From Macrosoma leucophasiata (lineage: Eukaryota; Arthropoda; Insecta; Lepidoptera; Hedylidae), in the NCBI GenBank assembly GCA_036365455.1, contig JAWQUS010000010.1, positions 24,166,501 to 24,230,500 of the forward strand: a stretch of 64,000 nucleotides of DNA, read 5' to 3'. The notes under the pieces are model-generated. The model did not search any database and had not been told where the DNA came from. It saw nothing but the letters and a program-made list of their open reading frames with translations. Position numbers and translations under genes: made by a program. Positions 42,605-52,640 of the stretch are shown one piece after another (within the stretch, counting starts at the first letter, position 1; every line of letters begins with the position of its first letter).

Positions 42605-42840
42605 TTTCTCGTAGGCAAACAAGCATGCAGTTCAGATAGATGTTAAGTCCTAAGTAATGACCGTAGCCTACACAAGAACCAGATGCATTCAAAATGCAGA
42701 TACGTTGCCGCCCCTGAGACCTAAGTTGTTATGTCTCTAAAATAGTTATTACGGGGCCATATATTATCATCTTATCCGAACACGATAGTGCTGAACACTA
42801 CCATTTAGCGGCAGATAGATTAGGTAAGACGGTGCCTTGG
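42605..42840 (-). mobile_element. SINE-A, older subtype
   Basis: GTAGGCAAACAAGCATGCAG, AAAATGCAGATACGTTGCCG, CTATCATC...GAACACGATAGTGCTGAACA, ATTTAGCGGCAGATAGATTA in antisense. An extra GTTAAGTCCTAAGTAATGA duplication near 42,642. Confidence 0.75.
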
Positions 42841-43212
42841 ACCTCGAACTCGAAAAACTTGGCACTATTTTATTAAATGAAAAAAAAAATTTTTTTTTTT
42901 TACATTAGCATCACTCCAGTGAATGGGGGGGATATTTCGTTGGCGTCAATCATTTGGAGTGACGCCACAGTTTTATGACAAAAATTTTACAAAAAACTGA
43001 TCGTCAATGGGGACCATAAAAAACTCATTTTATTACATTCAAATGAAAATAATTAGTTCACACGATGTCAAATCCAATGACGGCAGAATGAAAGAGAACA
43101 ATAAAATATTATTATCATTTTACAAAGCTGCTAAAATAATAACTTGCGAGCTACCTTTATAATGTTACCTGTCATCAATTTACGAATTAACATCATTACA
43201 ATGCGTAGTTTA

Positions 43213-43681
43213 AAGGAGATGTTGCGAGCTCGGCCCTGGTTCGTACACGTCCCCAAAAAATGGGTAAATTAAAGAAGAATCCAAAAAAAATACAATTAAT
43301 TTATTCAAGAATATATTTTAGAGTTACAACCACATTTAATTCAAACGATTTTATTATTTTCAACTATGTTAAACATGGCGGCGATACAGCCGACACTTGG
43401 GATCAATTGATTTTGATAGTATGTAGAAAATATTACTTTTTTCTCCAAGTTCTATAATCAAAATAACATTTAAAAAATGAAAATGTCAAAATGACATCGC
43501 CCGGCATATTTGCCATGTTAGTTTTGAGTTGCAATTCTAACTGCAAATTATGTTTTGTAACTGCAAACAAAGCTAAATAAGTGAAAATATGCAGTAAAAA
43601 ACGTTTTATATTGATTTTGCCTGTAATGATATTGTGTACAATACATGGCCAGAGGTCCATACATTTTTACAACATCTCCTT
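43213..43681. mobile_element. TIR element (MITE-like), copy 1
   Basis: Termini AAGGAGATGTTGC (43,213-43,225) and ACAACATCTCCTT (to 43,681) flanked by TA on both sides (43,211-43,212 and 43,682-43,683), consistent with a TA target duplication. It contains AACTGCAAACAAAGCTAAAT and ATTGTGTACAATACATGGCC, shared with the inverted copy at 45,391. No transposase. Confidence 0.8.
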
Positions 43682-43783
43682 TAGCTAATTTATATTGGTT
43701 AAAATATTTCGTATTTTGTAGAGGATTAGGCATCAAAAAGAGATTAAATACATTTGGACTCTCTTTTCATAAATTATATTTTA

Positions 43784-43958
43784 CTAGCTGTTACCCGCGG
43801 CTTCGCCCGCGTGGATGTCGATTAAAGCCTATGTAGCCTATGTTCTTTTTCAAAGTCAACTCTATCTCTGTAGCAAATTTCATTAAAATTGGTTTGGACG
43901 TGAAAAGGTAATAGACAGACAGACAGAGTTACTTTCGCATTTATAATATTAGTAGGGA
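43784..43958 (-). mobile_element. intact short Helitron-like element
   Basis: Minus strand: A|TCCCTACTAATATTATAAAT start, GCGAAAGTAACTCTGTCTGT, ATCCACGCGGGCGAAGCCGC hairpin region, GGGTAACAGCTAG|T end. Coordinates follow from the A|TC and CTAG|T borders. Confidence 0.85.
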
Positions 43959-43977
43959 TTACATAGCTTCTCTTGAA

Positions 43978-44200
43978 GCGCACATGGCTCCGTGGCTGGT
44001 GTAGATCGCAAGCAATCTACTCGGATAAGCGATATTCCTGAACCAGGGCTGTAAGCGATGTATACGTTGATATATCTGTTTGTCTACAGTGCTGACCGAG
44101 GAGCCGCGGTTTGCCGAGCCCATCCCGAATGTAACGGTGGCTTTGGGGCGCGACGCCAGTCTACCTTGCGTTGTTGAACACCTTGGCACTTATAAGGTAT
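43978..44200 (+). mobile_element. SINE with SINE-C-like head and a different body
   Basis: Head CACATGGCTCCGTGGCTGGT, GTAGATCGCAAGCAATCTAC matches SINE-C, but the body (TGACCGAGGAGCCGCGGTTT, GGTGGCTTTGGGGCGCGACG) does not. Suggests SINE families sharing one tRNA-related head. Confidence 0.55.
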
Positions 44201-45390
44201 GTGGTTTATGAATAACATTATATTATATTAAATTAATATGAGGGAAGATGAAATTTACCAATTCAAACATTGAGCTGGATCATTTTGTCGGTTTGCCTAA
44301 TCTATCTGGATTAGGTAATGCCTTCGAGGTAGTATTTAAGCATTCGAGCTTACTATGCAATACTATTGCTAATTCTGAATTGTTACAAACTCCTCGTTCG
44401 ACTCAAATCGCTGAATTCCAAAATTGAACGATAAAAAATATATTAGCAGACTTAACCACTGAAATAAAGCCTGGAAATAAAAAGCAAAAAGTCAACACTA
44501 TCTTAAAATATCGATACCAAAAAAGCACTATTTAATTGGCATCAATCTACAAAAGGATTGAGCTCCAATAAGCCGACATCACGGTGACAACATTATCCGC
44601 GGGTATTCGAATGAGAAATCGAGACAATCGCGATATTCCACCGAACGAATATCGGTGTCGAAAAATATTGGAAATAGGGATGTCGATGTCCCAGAATATG
44701 GAATCGAAAATAGAATAATCGATTTCCTCTGCCGTTTGTTTTTTGTGTAGTGAGACGTTTATTGAGTTATATAAGTGACTATGTTCGCGACTTCGTCCGC
44801 GTAAAAATGTATGAATGTTCAGTATCTACCCGGACGAAGTCGTGGGCGCAGCTAGTATAAAAGTAGCCTTAGTTACTCCTTATTACATAAGCTATCTGCC
44901 AGTGAAAGCCCCCTTAAAATCGGTCCAGCCGTTCCCGAGATTAGCGGCAAAAAACAGACAGACAAAATTTATAAAAAATGTTGTTTTGGTATATGTATAC
45001 ATACATAATAATATGTATTTAGTAAAAAGTGGTTATTTTTATATTACAAACAGACACTCAAATTTTATTTATTTGTAAAGATATTTTGCTGTTTTAATCG
45101 AATGTGATTCGATCAATTTATCGAGTGAAAAACGTAGCTTCCTTTTGCTTGTATTTCTGGGCGGATGATAGAACAGCTAAATGCAAGAATTGAAACATAT
45201 ATACATGCACACAATACCCTCTGTCATGATCATCATTTAGGCCATCTGAAAAGATCATAGTAAACTGCAGTACAGTATCTATCCAACTAGAAACATTGCA
45301 CATCGACCTTAGGAAGGTGACTTAGGCTTATTTCGGGTCTGTAGAGCGTTTTCTCTTTCGCACGGTTACGTTTGTCGACTATTTTAATCA
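44201..45390. other. no gene; Helitron-like scrap at 44,780-44,950
   Basis: 44,540-44,740 is unrepeated and rich in CGAT/TCGA words. 44,780-44,950 has TTCGCGACTTCGTCCGCG, GGCGCAGCTAGT and AATCGGTCCAGCCGTTCCCG, pieces of the CTAG-ending element class but rearranged. Confidence 0.4.
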
Positions 45391-46016
45391 AAGGAGATGT
45401 TGCAAAAATGTATCGACCTGCGGCCATGTATTGTACACAATATCATTAACAGGCAAAATCGATCTACAAACGTTTTTTACTGCATATTTTCACTTATTCA
45501 GCTTTGTTTGCAGTTACAATACATTATTTGCAGTTAGAATTGCAACTCAAAACCAACATGGCGAATATGGCGGGCGATGTCATTTTTTAAATTGTTTTTT
45601 TTATTTTATGGAGAAAAAAGTAATATTTTCTAAATACTATCGAAATCGATTTTATGTGTTAATACTGTACTAATCGATCTCCAATTAAAAAAAAAAAATC
45701 AGCACTTCTTTAGATTGATTGATTTGATATATCGTTTTTTTATAATATGTGATGCACTAGTAAAATACAGATAGCATTAGTTTTGTTTTACTATCGTTAT
45801 TGTTTTACTTTTTGGTACTATCCCAAGCATCGGCTGTATCGCTGCCATGTGATACATATGAACATCGTTGAAAATGATAAAATCGTTTGAATTAAATGTG
45901 GTTGTAACTCTAAAATATATTCATGAATAAAGTAATTGTATTTTTTTGGGATTACACATTTTTTGAGTACGTGTACGAACCAGAGCCGAGCTCGCAACAT
46001 CTCCTTTTGTCCAATA
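45391..46016. mobile_element. TIR element (MITE-like), copy 2, inverted
   Basis: Termini AAGGAGATGTTGC and GCAACATCTCCTT. Interior matches copy 1 in reverse (CCATGTATTGTACACAATAT, AGCTTTGTTTGCAGTTACAA, CGAGCTCGCAACATC). About 150 bases longer than copy 1 because of an extra AT-rich middle (45,660-45,830). Flanks CA and TT, so the target duplication has decayed. Confidence 0.8.
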
Positions 46017-46548
46017 CCGGACTATCAGTGCTTTAAGTAGGCAGTGTGCAGCAGAGATAACGCTCTATGAAGTCGAAACTAGCTGACTATATCTTTCGTA
46101 GGCTCGATGTGCAATATTAGTACTGTATGTGATATTTTGATGAATATCAATTTGATGTGATGAGAAAGTAAAATACGTGTCTGTCTAGTGCATTGATTCC
46201 CAAAGTGGTCCAGGTGGACCCCCTAGAGTCCATGGGAGTAAGCGTAAGCGTGAATATAAATTGGAAATAGGTGTATGCGATAAAAATGTAGCAGCAAGAA
46301 GAAAAAAATTGAAAGGTGTCAACAAAAAAATATAGTTTGGGAACCTGTGGTCTAGAGGTAGGCTTGTACTTTCGAGCAAATACAGGTGTGAAATGTTTAA
46401 AATTTTAAATTTGTAGGCTTGTAACTTGTAACTTTATAAAACACTAGTGGTCTGGATACGATAGCTCTATTCTCTGGATTAATAGTGTATGTTTACCTAA
46501 TAGTTACAAATCAATATTATAAAAACATGATTGAAACACCTAGCCTGT
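46017..46548. other. no gene seen
   Basis: CCAAAGTGGTCCAGGTGGAC near 46,200 and TTGGGAACCTGTGGTCTAG near 46,337 look like parts of a small unrecognised repeat. The rest is unassigned. Confidence 0.35.
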
Positions 46549-47262
46549 CGATAGAAATAGAAATAGAAAATATTTTTATTTCGAATAGTAGTAGTAATCT
46601 ACAGATACTTTCAAAACGTCAACAAATCATAAAATGCCTAGAGTGAATAACCATTACATATAATAATGGCAACCAATTATACGTCCCACTGCTGGGCACG
46701 AGTCTCTCCCCTCTTTGGGGGGAGGCCTGGAGCTTACTCCACCACGCTGCTCCAATGCGGAGTGGTGGAGATACGGGTTAGTGGTCAACCCGGTGTCGGA
46801 TGTTTTCAAACCGCCCATAAGGCCTCCGACAAGGTTTAACGACTGCTATCTATCGATAGCAACCGGGACCGACGGCTTAACGTGCCCTCCGAAGTACGGA
46901 AACGCGCATTTAATTTTACCACTAGCGGTCACTCATCACACTACCCGACCGCGCCCGTAGTGCTTAACCGAGTGGATCGCTTACGATCTACACCAGCCGC
47001 TGGGCCATGCGCGCTTCGCATTTCCATTACATATAGTAAAAGCAAAATCATATATTAATAGTAAATTAAAAATTAAAATTTAAACTACTTGGTTAAAACA
47101 TAATAATCATAAAATGTTTTAATTCCTTCAATGATGATAAATGATGAAAAAGAAAAACTTATTCGCCAAGATCAAAGTTATTCACTTAGCAGAGTTCCAA
47201 GTGCAGTCACTACTGAGAAGAACTCCGCTACCAACAAACTCAGTAAGAGCTCTATATATATA
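46549..47262 (-). mobile_element. Jockey-group LINE 3' UTR, split by a SINE
   Basis: Apart from the insertion at 46,663-47,023, it matches the complement of 59,925-60,240, from GAGCTCTTACTGAGTTTGTTG to a TAGAAATAGAAATAG tail. It is a 5'-truncated copy of the LINE at 57,741-60,268. Confidence 0.88.
46663..47023 (-). mobile_element. SINE-C inserted into the LINE UTR
   Basis: Exact 12-bp target duplication CCATTACATATA (46,651-46,662 and 47,024-47,035). The uninterrupted target is visible in the LINE copy at 60,130-60,155, so the insertion is reconstructed base by base. Confidence 0.93.
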
Positions 47263-47268
47263 TACGTA

Positions 47269-47963
47269 CTAGCTGACCCGGCCACGCGTTGCTGTGGCTA
47301 AAGTTTTTGTTATATTACATTATAGTAAACAATCTAAGAGGAACAATAAGAGAACATCAGTCACGGAGTCCACTATGCTGTTTCACACAGACGGTATTTG
47401 TAAAAAAATTTGGTGATCTCCTTATTTACCTACCTCTCTTGTAAAATAGGATTAATTTCACTGTATTATCTTCATTCATTATAATATGAATTCAATTTAC
47501 ACTTCAGTCTATGTAACACGTGGCCGGCTATGCTAACACCAAAAATTTAAAAAGTGGAAATAATTGAATTATACGGTATTTCGTTCACTACAAAATAAAT
47601 TTAATTAATTTTATAGCGTCAACAACACGTGATAATTATGCTGTTAAAATGTAGCATAAATGACACGTTTGTAGATTTACCGTAGCAGCGCCATCTATTG
47701 ATTACTCACTCAACCCAGTCGAATGGTATCGACATCTGTTAGAATCATTTGGAGTTAACAGATAATTGTGACTGTCAAATAATAACGGACAAATAATTAG
47801 CAATAAATTAAAATTGCGACTATAATTTGAGATTTAAACTATCCTATCTCTCAAGTTGGATCGAACTGCACATGGTGTCCGAATTTTATTATAATCGGTT
47901 AAGTGGTTTAGGAGTCCATTGAGGACAAACATTGTGACACGAGATTTATATATATTAAGAAGA
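47269..47963 (-). mobile_element. Helitron-like element, 0.7 kb
   Basis: Minus strand: A|TCTTCTTAATATATATAAAT start, CTCGTGTCACAATGTTTGTC, CTCAATGGACTCCTAAACCAC, and a 3' end GTGGCCGGGTCAGCTAG|T. No Rep/helicase coding; non-autonomous. Directly abuts the duplicated GC-rich unit at 47,964. Confidence 0.78.
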
Positions 47964-48300
47964 TTACTTTACCCATCGAAAACTCAGCATTCCGTTTTGG
48001 GTATCCGAATGATTTCTCCCGGGAGCGTGGGACGTCACGACACCGGGACGGAACACGCGTGACGTTTGTCCGCTTTCAATAAAAGTTCACAGCCGAGACG
48101 AAGGTTGTGCGTAAAGGTTTTCTTTGTGATTAAATTAAAAACTTGTGCCGTCATGTCATCATAGTCAGAGTGAACAAATTTGTCCCTTTTCCAAACTCAC
48201 ACAAAATCTTATAGCAATACCTTTAGTTAGTGTTTTTTTATGTGTCACAAATTTTGGTATTTAAAAAGAACAAAATTAAATGATTTTGTTCTTTTTAAAT
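47964..48300 (+). repeat. duplicated unit with GC-rich core, copy 1
   Basis: The core 47,984-48,146 matches 48,781-48,945 at over 90 percent (GCATTCCGTTTTGGGTATCC, CGTCACGACACCGGGACGGA, ACACGCGTGACGTTTGTCC). Weaker similarity continues to the hairpin. GC-rich in AT-rich surroundings. It has two CRE-like words in opposite orientation (GACGTCAC and GTGACGTT) and a CAATAAAAG word. The 33-codon frame open in copy 2 is also open here but lacks its ATG. Confidence 0.75.
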
Positions 48301-48310
48301 ACCAAAATTT
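48249..48310. repeat. 28-bp perfect hairpin, 6-base loop
   Basis: AAATTTTGGTATTTAAAAAG... (48,249-48,276) pairs perfectly with 48,283-48,310 around TAAATG. The equivalent place in duplicate copy 2 (near 49,045) has only the left-arm-like TCTGGTATATAAAAATAC. Confidence 0.95.
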
Positions 48311-48763
48311 TTATTTACCTTTTATTTTACATATTTAATTTCTATAAATATTACCATTTATTACAATTAACATATTTCATAATTATTCGCAACATTGTTA
48401 TCCTTGTGATAGTCTAAGAAATTAAGAAAAGCAATTTAGATATATGTATATTATTATAAATAGTATAATTTTTAAGTTTGTTGGTAGTTTGTTAATCAGG
48501 AAATAATGATTGAAATGATTAATTCTACCTATTTTAGATTTCTTGATTTTTGTTTATATTCAAAACAAAGAAGGTACTTTTCAAGATGTGCATAGACTCC
48601 AAATTATACCTTAATGCGTAGAACGAAATCTACGGACATTACTGGCTATAAATATTAACTATCATAAAACGTAAACGTCTGATTATGTGTAGGCACCCAA
48701 TATCATCTTGCCTCCTATTCTACAAACAATATTAAAACAACTTTGCTTATCACTTCAACTATC

Positions 48764-49080
48764 AATAGTGATTTAAAATGTCAGCATTCCGTTTTGGGTA
48801 TCCGGATGATTTCCCCCGGGAGCGCGGGACGTCACGACACCGGGACGGAACACGCGTGACGTTTGTCCTCTTTCAATAAAAGTTCACGGCCGAGACGAAG
48901 GGTGTGCGTAAAGGTTTCCGTTTTGATTAAATTAAAAACATTGTGTCATGTCACCAACGTGGGAGTAGAAGGTTGTCCTTTTTTTGATATTAACAGAAAA
49001 ACTTGTAAGCAATATTAGTATGATTTCATTTATCACATGTCATATTCTGGTATATAAAAATACTAAAATTATCGTTTTAT
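48764..49080 (+). repeat. duplicated unit with GC-rich core, copy 2
   Basis: Offset 797 from copy 1. Similarity extends past the core through AGCAATATTAGTATG and GTCATATTCTGGTATATA to about 49,075, so the unit is at least 300 bases. Not an LTR pair by termini (no TG...CA ends) and no tRNA boxes. Confidence 0.75.
48778..48879 (+). other. 33-codon open frame in the GC-rich core
   Basis: Reads MSAFRFGYPDDFPRERGTSR and 13 more codons to TAA at 48,877. The same frame is open in copy 1 without the start codon. Between copies there are three replacement changes (D/N, P/S, L/R) and one silent change, which argues against selection on the peptide. I recognise no domain. Confidence 0.3.
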
Positions 49081-49769
49081 GGTCTATTTATTATTAGCAA
49101 CCTATAGGTACACATACTGTTTTTTTATTGTTTTATGACGCATATCTATAATTTATTGTACGAACTATTTCATTCATCACGCGTGGTAAATTATAATCAT
49201 ATCAAAATGACAAAAAAATTCAAAGTCTCGTCTGAAGAGTCGAACTTTTCTTTACATTTTTCGTTAAAAGAATATTAATAATTGATTATTCATTAACTCT
49301 GTTCACATAACACCAGCCGAACAAATCGCTCAGGCTGTGTAATAATGAAAATACAATACTGAAACCGAACTAATTCAAGGCAACATCGAATCGCTTTAAT
49401 GGTTCGCGCTTGGAATATTTGGTGGAGTTATTAACAAGGGTGGTTGAGATAAGAAAATTATATTAAGTTCGTGGAAGTTATTCAGGCCTCGTTTTGTCGA
49501 TAAACGTATGGGTATTACAACACATCGTAATAGCACAGTCTAAAGAAAACGAACGTGTTAATTACCTACAGTCATCCAACGAACGTGTAATGTCAGAGCA
49601 ATCGTGCGGGGCGCGCGACAATATACAAAAACTGTCATCTACTTGGGACATAGCGTTAAGGGGTGTGAGATTTAAAATTTCTTTTACTAAGTTTTTGGAA
49701 AGATGATATTGAAAAATTTGATTTCAACTTTGCTGTTAATATTTTATTCTAATTTTCATTTATTAATAA
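49081..49769. other. no gene seen
   Basis: 49,538-49,569 shares GTCTAAAGAAAACGAACG and GTTAATTACCTA with 3,311-3,342. A 70-codon frame here shows no domain. GGGGCGCGCGACAATAT near 49,610 is GC-rich. Confidence 0.35.
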
Positions 49770-50164
49770 CTAGCTGGCCCGGCGAACTTCGTATCGCTTT
49801 AAAGTAAAGATTTAAAAATACACTGCAGTTTTAGCGAAAGTAACAAACAGCAATTGATTTTTGATAATTGCATGGCCTGTCCAGTTTCGGTAATACATCA
49901 AACTAAAAAGTGTACGTCATAATGGCGGGCAATTGATATTTGAATTTATAAAATTATTGTTTTTATTTCACGAATTAACAAAAGATACGAATTTTGTGGA
50001 TACATGTTCTCGACTCAGAATAATTATTTTTTTACGATCTTTAATTGTAAATAGGTTTCGATCGAGTCTACCGTAGATCTGTGGCCGAAATAATGACATA
50101 TAATGTCTGTGCTTAGGTCCATAATGGCGGATGTTAAAAATTGAATATTATCATTGTGCATTTT

Positions 50165-50325
50165 TAACCACTAATGTCATCAACTCTACCACCACCATAA
50201 CCACCATCGTCCTCCACGATCACCACCACCACTGTCACCGCTACCACCTCCACCACCGCCACCACCACAAACATCACTACTACCAACACCACCAATGCCA
50301 CCAACACCCACTAACTCCACCAAAT
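50165..50325 (+). repeat. compound (ACC)n/(CAC)n array
   Basis: About 150 bases almost entirely of A and C trinucleotides (ACCACCACCATAACCACC, CCACCTCCACCACCGCCACC). In one frame it reads as His-rich peptide, but that is an artefact of the repeat. Confidence 0.9.
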
Positions 50326-50539
50326 ACCTAAACATTCTGTGAAAATTTGAGGCGTCTACTTGCTACCATTATTATTATCGAGCCAAAAATACATGAAAAA
50401 AAACACGTTTATTGTATGCCCCCTTGAACCCCTTAATATTTTCATTTTCTTATTTTTTGTACTTAATTTTGTCGTTATAGCAGTAGCAGAAATACATAAT
50501 TTGTGAAAATTGTAGCTTTCTAGCTAGCTATCACTGTAT

Positions 50540-50660
50540 ATGAGATCCAGCCTGGTAACAGACAGACGGACGGACGGACAGACAGACAGACAGACAGCGG
50601 AGGATTAGTAATAGGGTCCGTTTTTACCTTTTAGTTACGGAAGCCTAAAAAGATAGAAGA
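50540..50660 (-). repeat. dispersed GTCT-array repeat
   Basis: ACAGACAGACGGACGGACGG and GGATTAGTAATAGGGTCC, complement of the 20,872-20,960 element. Confidence 0.6.
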
Positions 50661-50767
50661 TAGAGAATAGTTTCAAATGAGCATTTATTGAAATGATAAG
50701 TATTCATTACACATTTCTGAACGCACGCGTAATACTTTTCAATCTTTAAAAAAAAAACAATATAAGT

Positions 50768-51125
50768 TCTGGCGGGAACCTAGAAAGAGGCGTGTGGTGC
50801 TCTTATTTTATTTCATTTTCTTGGTATATTTTTGAGTTATATTAAATGGAGTTGGTGGCATTTTATTTGATATAGGCTTATTACAGTGCCCGTGTATAGT
50901 GAAACAGAATAAAAGTGCGAAAACATGTCCTTTCGTGTTGCCTCCAAAACTTCATTGTAAATGTTCTGGTAAAGTAGCCATCGCTTTACTCGAATTACTG
51001 ACTGTGATTGACTGACGGACTGATAAATTGACTGACTGACTCTGACTTTTACGCTGCTTATTACGAATATGAGATATCGTTTTACTTGACACTGGCTATA
51101 TGCGTAATAGCGATGCAATAATATT
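50768..51125 (+). mobile_element. poly-A-tailed retroposon of an unrecognised family, copy 2
   Basis: Begins GGCGGGAACCTAGAAAGAGG, continues GTGGTGCTCTTATTTTATTT, GTTGCCTCCAAAACTTCATT, GTAGCCATCGCTTTACTCGA, and ends GCGTAATAGCGATGCAATAA plus A run. Inverted relative to copy 1 at 2,612. A TGACTGAC-type tandem tract (51,000-51,050) differs between copies. Confidence 0.65.
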
Positions 51126-51298
51126 AAAAAAAAAATTCAGTACACGTAATAGTTTATTCATACATTTTAAATAGTTTATGAACGCATGCATAAATGTCAA
51201 TTACTTACAGATTTTGACTAAAAAAATTTACAGCTCCGAAACTAAAGAACTTTTAGGTTTTTCAAATATTCGTAAATTTTTCTTATTTTTAAGATGTA

Positions 51299-51627
51299 AC
51301 GTAACTTCACGCCTGTAATACCCGAAGGGGTAGGCAGAGGTAAATGCATGCATTTAATCATACATGCAAACACCCACGACTCGCCGGTTACGTTTTGGCC
51401 CATGTAACAGGTGGCGAACCTGTTGCCATCTCCGGGCACATTACCAAACTCCGGGGTACTGGGAAACTTCCAGAAAATGGAAAAATCCCAATAGAAGCAG
51501 AGATAAAGGATTTTAGACCGTTATCTCTAATATCCCCGACCCGGGAATCGAACCCCGGACCTCCAGCGTAATAGTAGTGGCCTGCTACCACTACGCTACT
51601 GAGGCAGTTTGTTATATTATTATTATA
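51299..51627 (-). mobile_element. SINE-B with long target duplication
   Basis: Flanked by the exact 16-bp repeat TTATTTTTAAGATGTA (51,283-51,298 and 51,628-51,643). 3' end at left (ACGTAACTTCACGCCTGTAA). Head at right with CGGGGTTCGATTCCCGGG and GTAGCGTAGTGGTAGCAGG (minus). About 20 extra AT bases lie between head and target duplication. Confidence 0.9.
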
Positions 51628-51758
51628 TTATTTTTAAGATGTATTCTGTTATTCGGAGCAGAGACAAATCCAACAAATCAAAAACCATGGAAATTGGTCC
51701 AGCAGATCTCGAGTTATAAGTGTTGTAACAAACCCGACTTTGTTTTATATATATAAGA

Positions 51759-52025
51759 TGTCTGTTATATTTTACACTTTATGTACATATTTACTTCACA
51801 ATACGAAAACAGTCCTTAAAAAAAACTCTAAATATTTTTTTTGTTTGTATGTATTTGATATTCGGATTATATTGGACGGAGTTAAAAAGGTATGGATGAA
51901 AATTAGGATGGGTACATTATAATTGTTAGAATTCTGGCGTACTGATAGACCGTCCAACTGGAATACTGGTAGATTGATGATAGACTGGTAAATTGTTGAT
52001 AGGTTGTGATATTCATAGTTTGATA
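51759..52025. other. no gene seen
   Basis: AT-rich. GATAGACTGGTAAATTG and related words near 51,945-52,010 form a loose tandem. Confidence 0.35.
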
Positions 52026-52215
52026 GATTTTTCTATTTTCTGGAGGCTTCCCAGTACCTCAAAGTTTCGTAAAGTGCCCGGAGATGTCAACAGGCTCGCC
52101 GCGTGTTACATGGGCCAAAACGTGACCGGCGAATCGAGGATGTATGCATGAATCCGATTGACATGAACACCTCTCCCTACCCCTTAGGCCTTAGGGGATT
52201 ACAGGCGTCATGTTT
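52026..52215 (+). mobile_element. SINE-B, 5' truncated and diverged
   Basis: CTATTTTCTGGAGGCTTCCC, CCGGAGATGTCAACAGGCTC, ACGTGACCGGCGAATCG, ending GGGGATTACAGGCGTCATG. A CCTTAGG micro-duplication near 52,185. Confidence 0.75.
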
Positions 52216-52477
52216 TTAGGATTTCTATATACGTTCAACGTAAACTGACGCGTTACAAACAACGTAAATAAAAATCAAAAACGTGACAACCTTAATGAAT
52301 TTGCGTTTTTATGGATGAAGGCGGCATATTGCAAAACTTCAAAGGCGATAAACTACTGTATGTACTTATAACTGTGGTAATAGTATGTAATTTTAAGGTG
52401 TTTATTACATGAAAATTAAATTATTTAAATACTTAGTTATGAACACAGTGATTAAATCAACGGTGATGAATAAAATT

Positions 52478-52640
52478 TTCTAATCTATCTACCGCCAAAT
52501 GGTAGTATTCAACACTATGGTGTTCTGGTTAGATGGTAATTGCCCCGTAATAACTATCACAGAGGCATCACCTTTGGTCTCAGGGGTGGTATGTCTTGCA
52601 TCTGCATTTTAGCTGCAACTGGTTTTTGTGTAGGTGTTGT
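52478..52640 (+). mobile_element. SINE-A, older subtype, both ends missing
   Basis: AATCTATCTACCGCCAAATG, GTTCTGGTTAGATGGTAATT, GCATCACCTTTGGTCTC. Truncated before the conserved tail. Confidence 0.7.

Larger units (their letters stand above)
49770..51758 (-). mobile_element. candidate large Helitron-like element carrying insertions
   Basis: The left border CTAGCTGGCCCGGCGAACTT is a 3' terminus in antisense. The right border read on the minus strand is A|TCTTATATATATAAAACA, followed by CGGGTTTGTTACAACAC and CTGCTGGACCAATTTCC, the usual 5' arrangement. Between them sit a trinucleotide array, a GACA-array repeat, a retroposon and a SINE-B. Joining the two borders into one element is an inference. 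Confidence 0.45.

Noticed and set aside
48778..48879. a conserved micropeptide in the GC-rich core
   Set aside because: Between the two copies there are three replacement changes against one silent change, and only one copy has a start codon; kept only as an observation.
47984..48945. LTR pair of a retrotransposon
   Set aside because: The repeats do not begin TG and end CA, there is no primer-binding site or polypurine tract, and the 0.6 kb between them has no coding remnant.
50131..50331. His-rich 66-codon open frame
   Set aside because: It is the translation of the ACC/CAC microsatellite at 50,165-50,325, with no other coding support.
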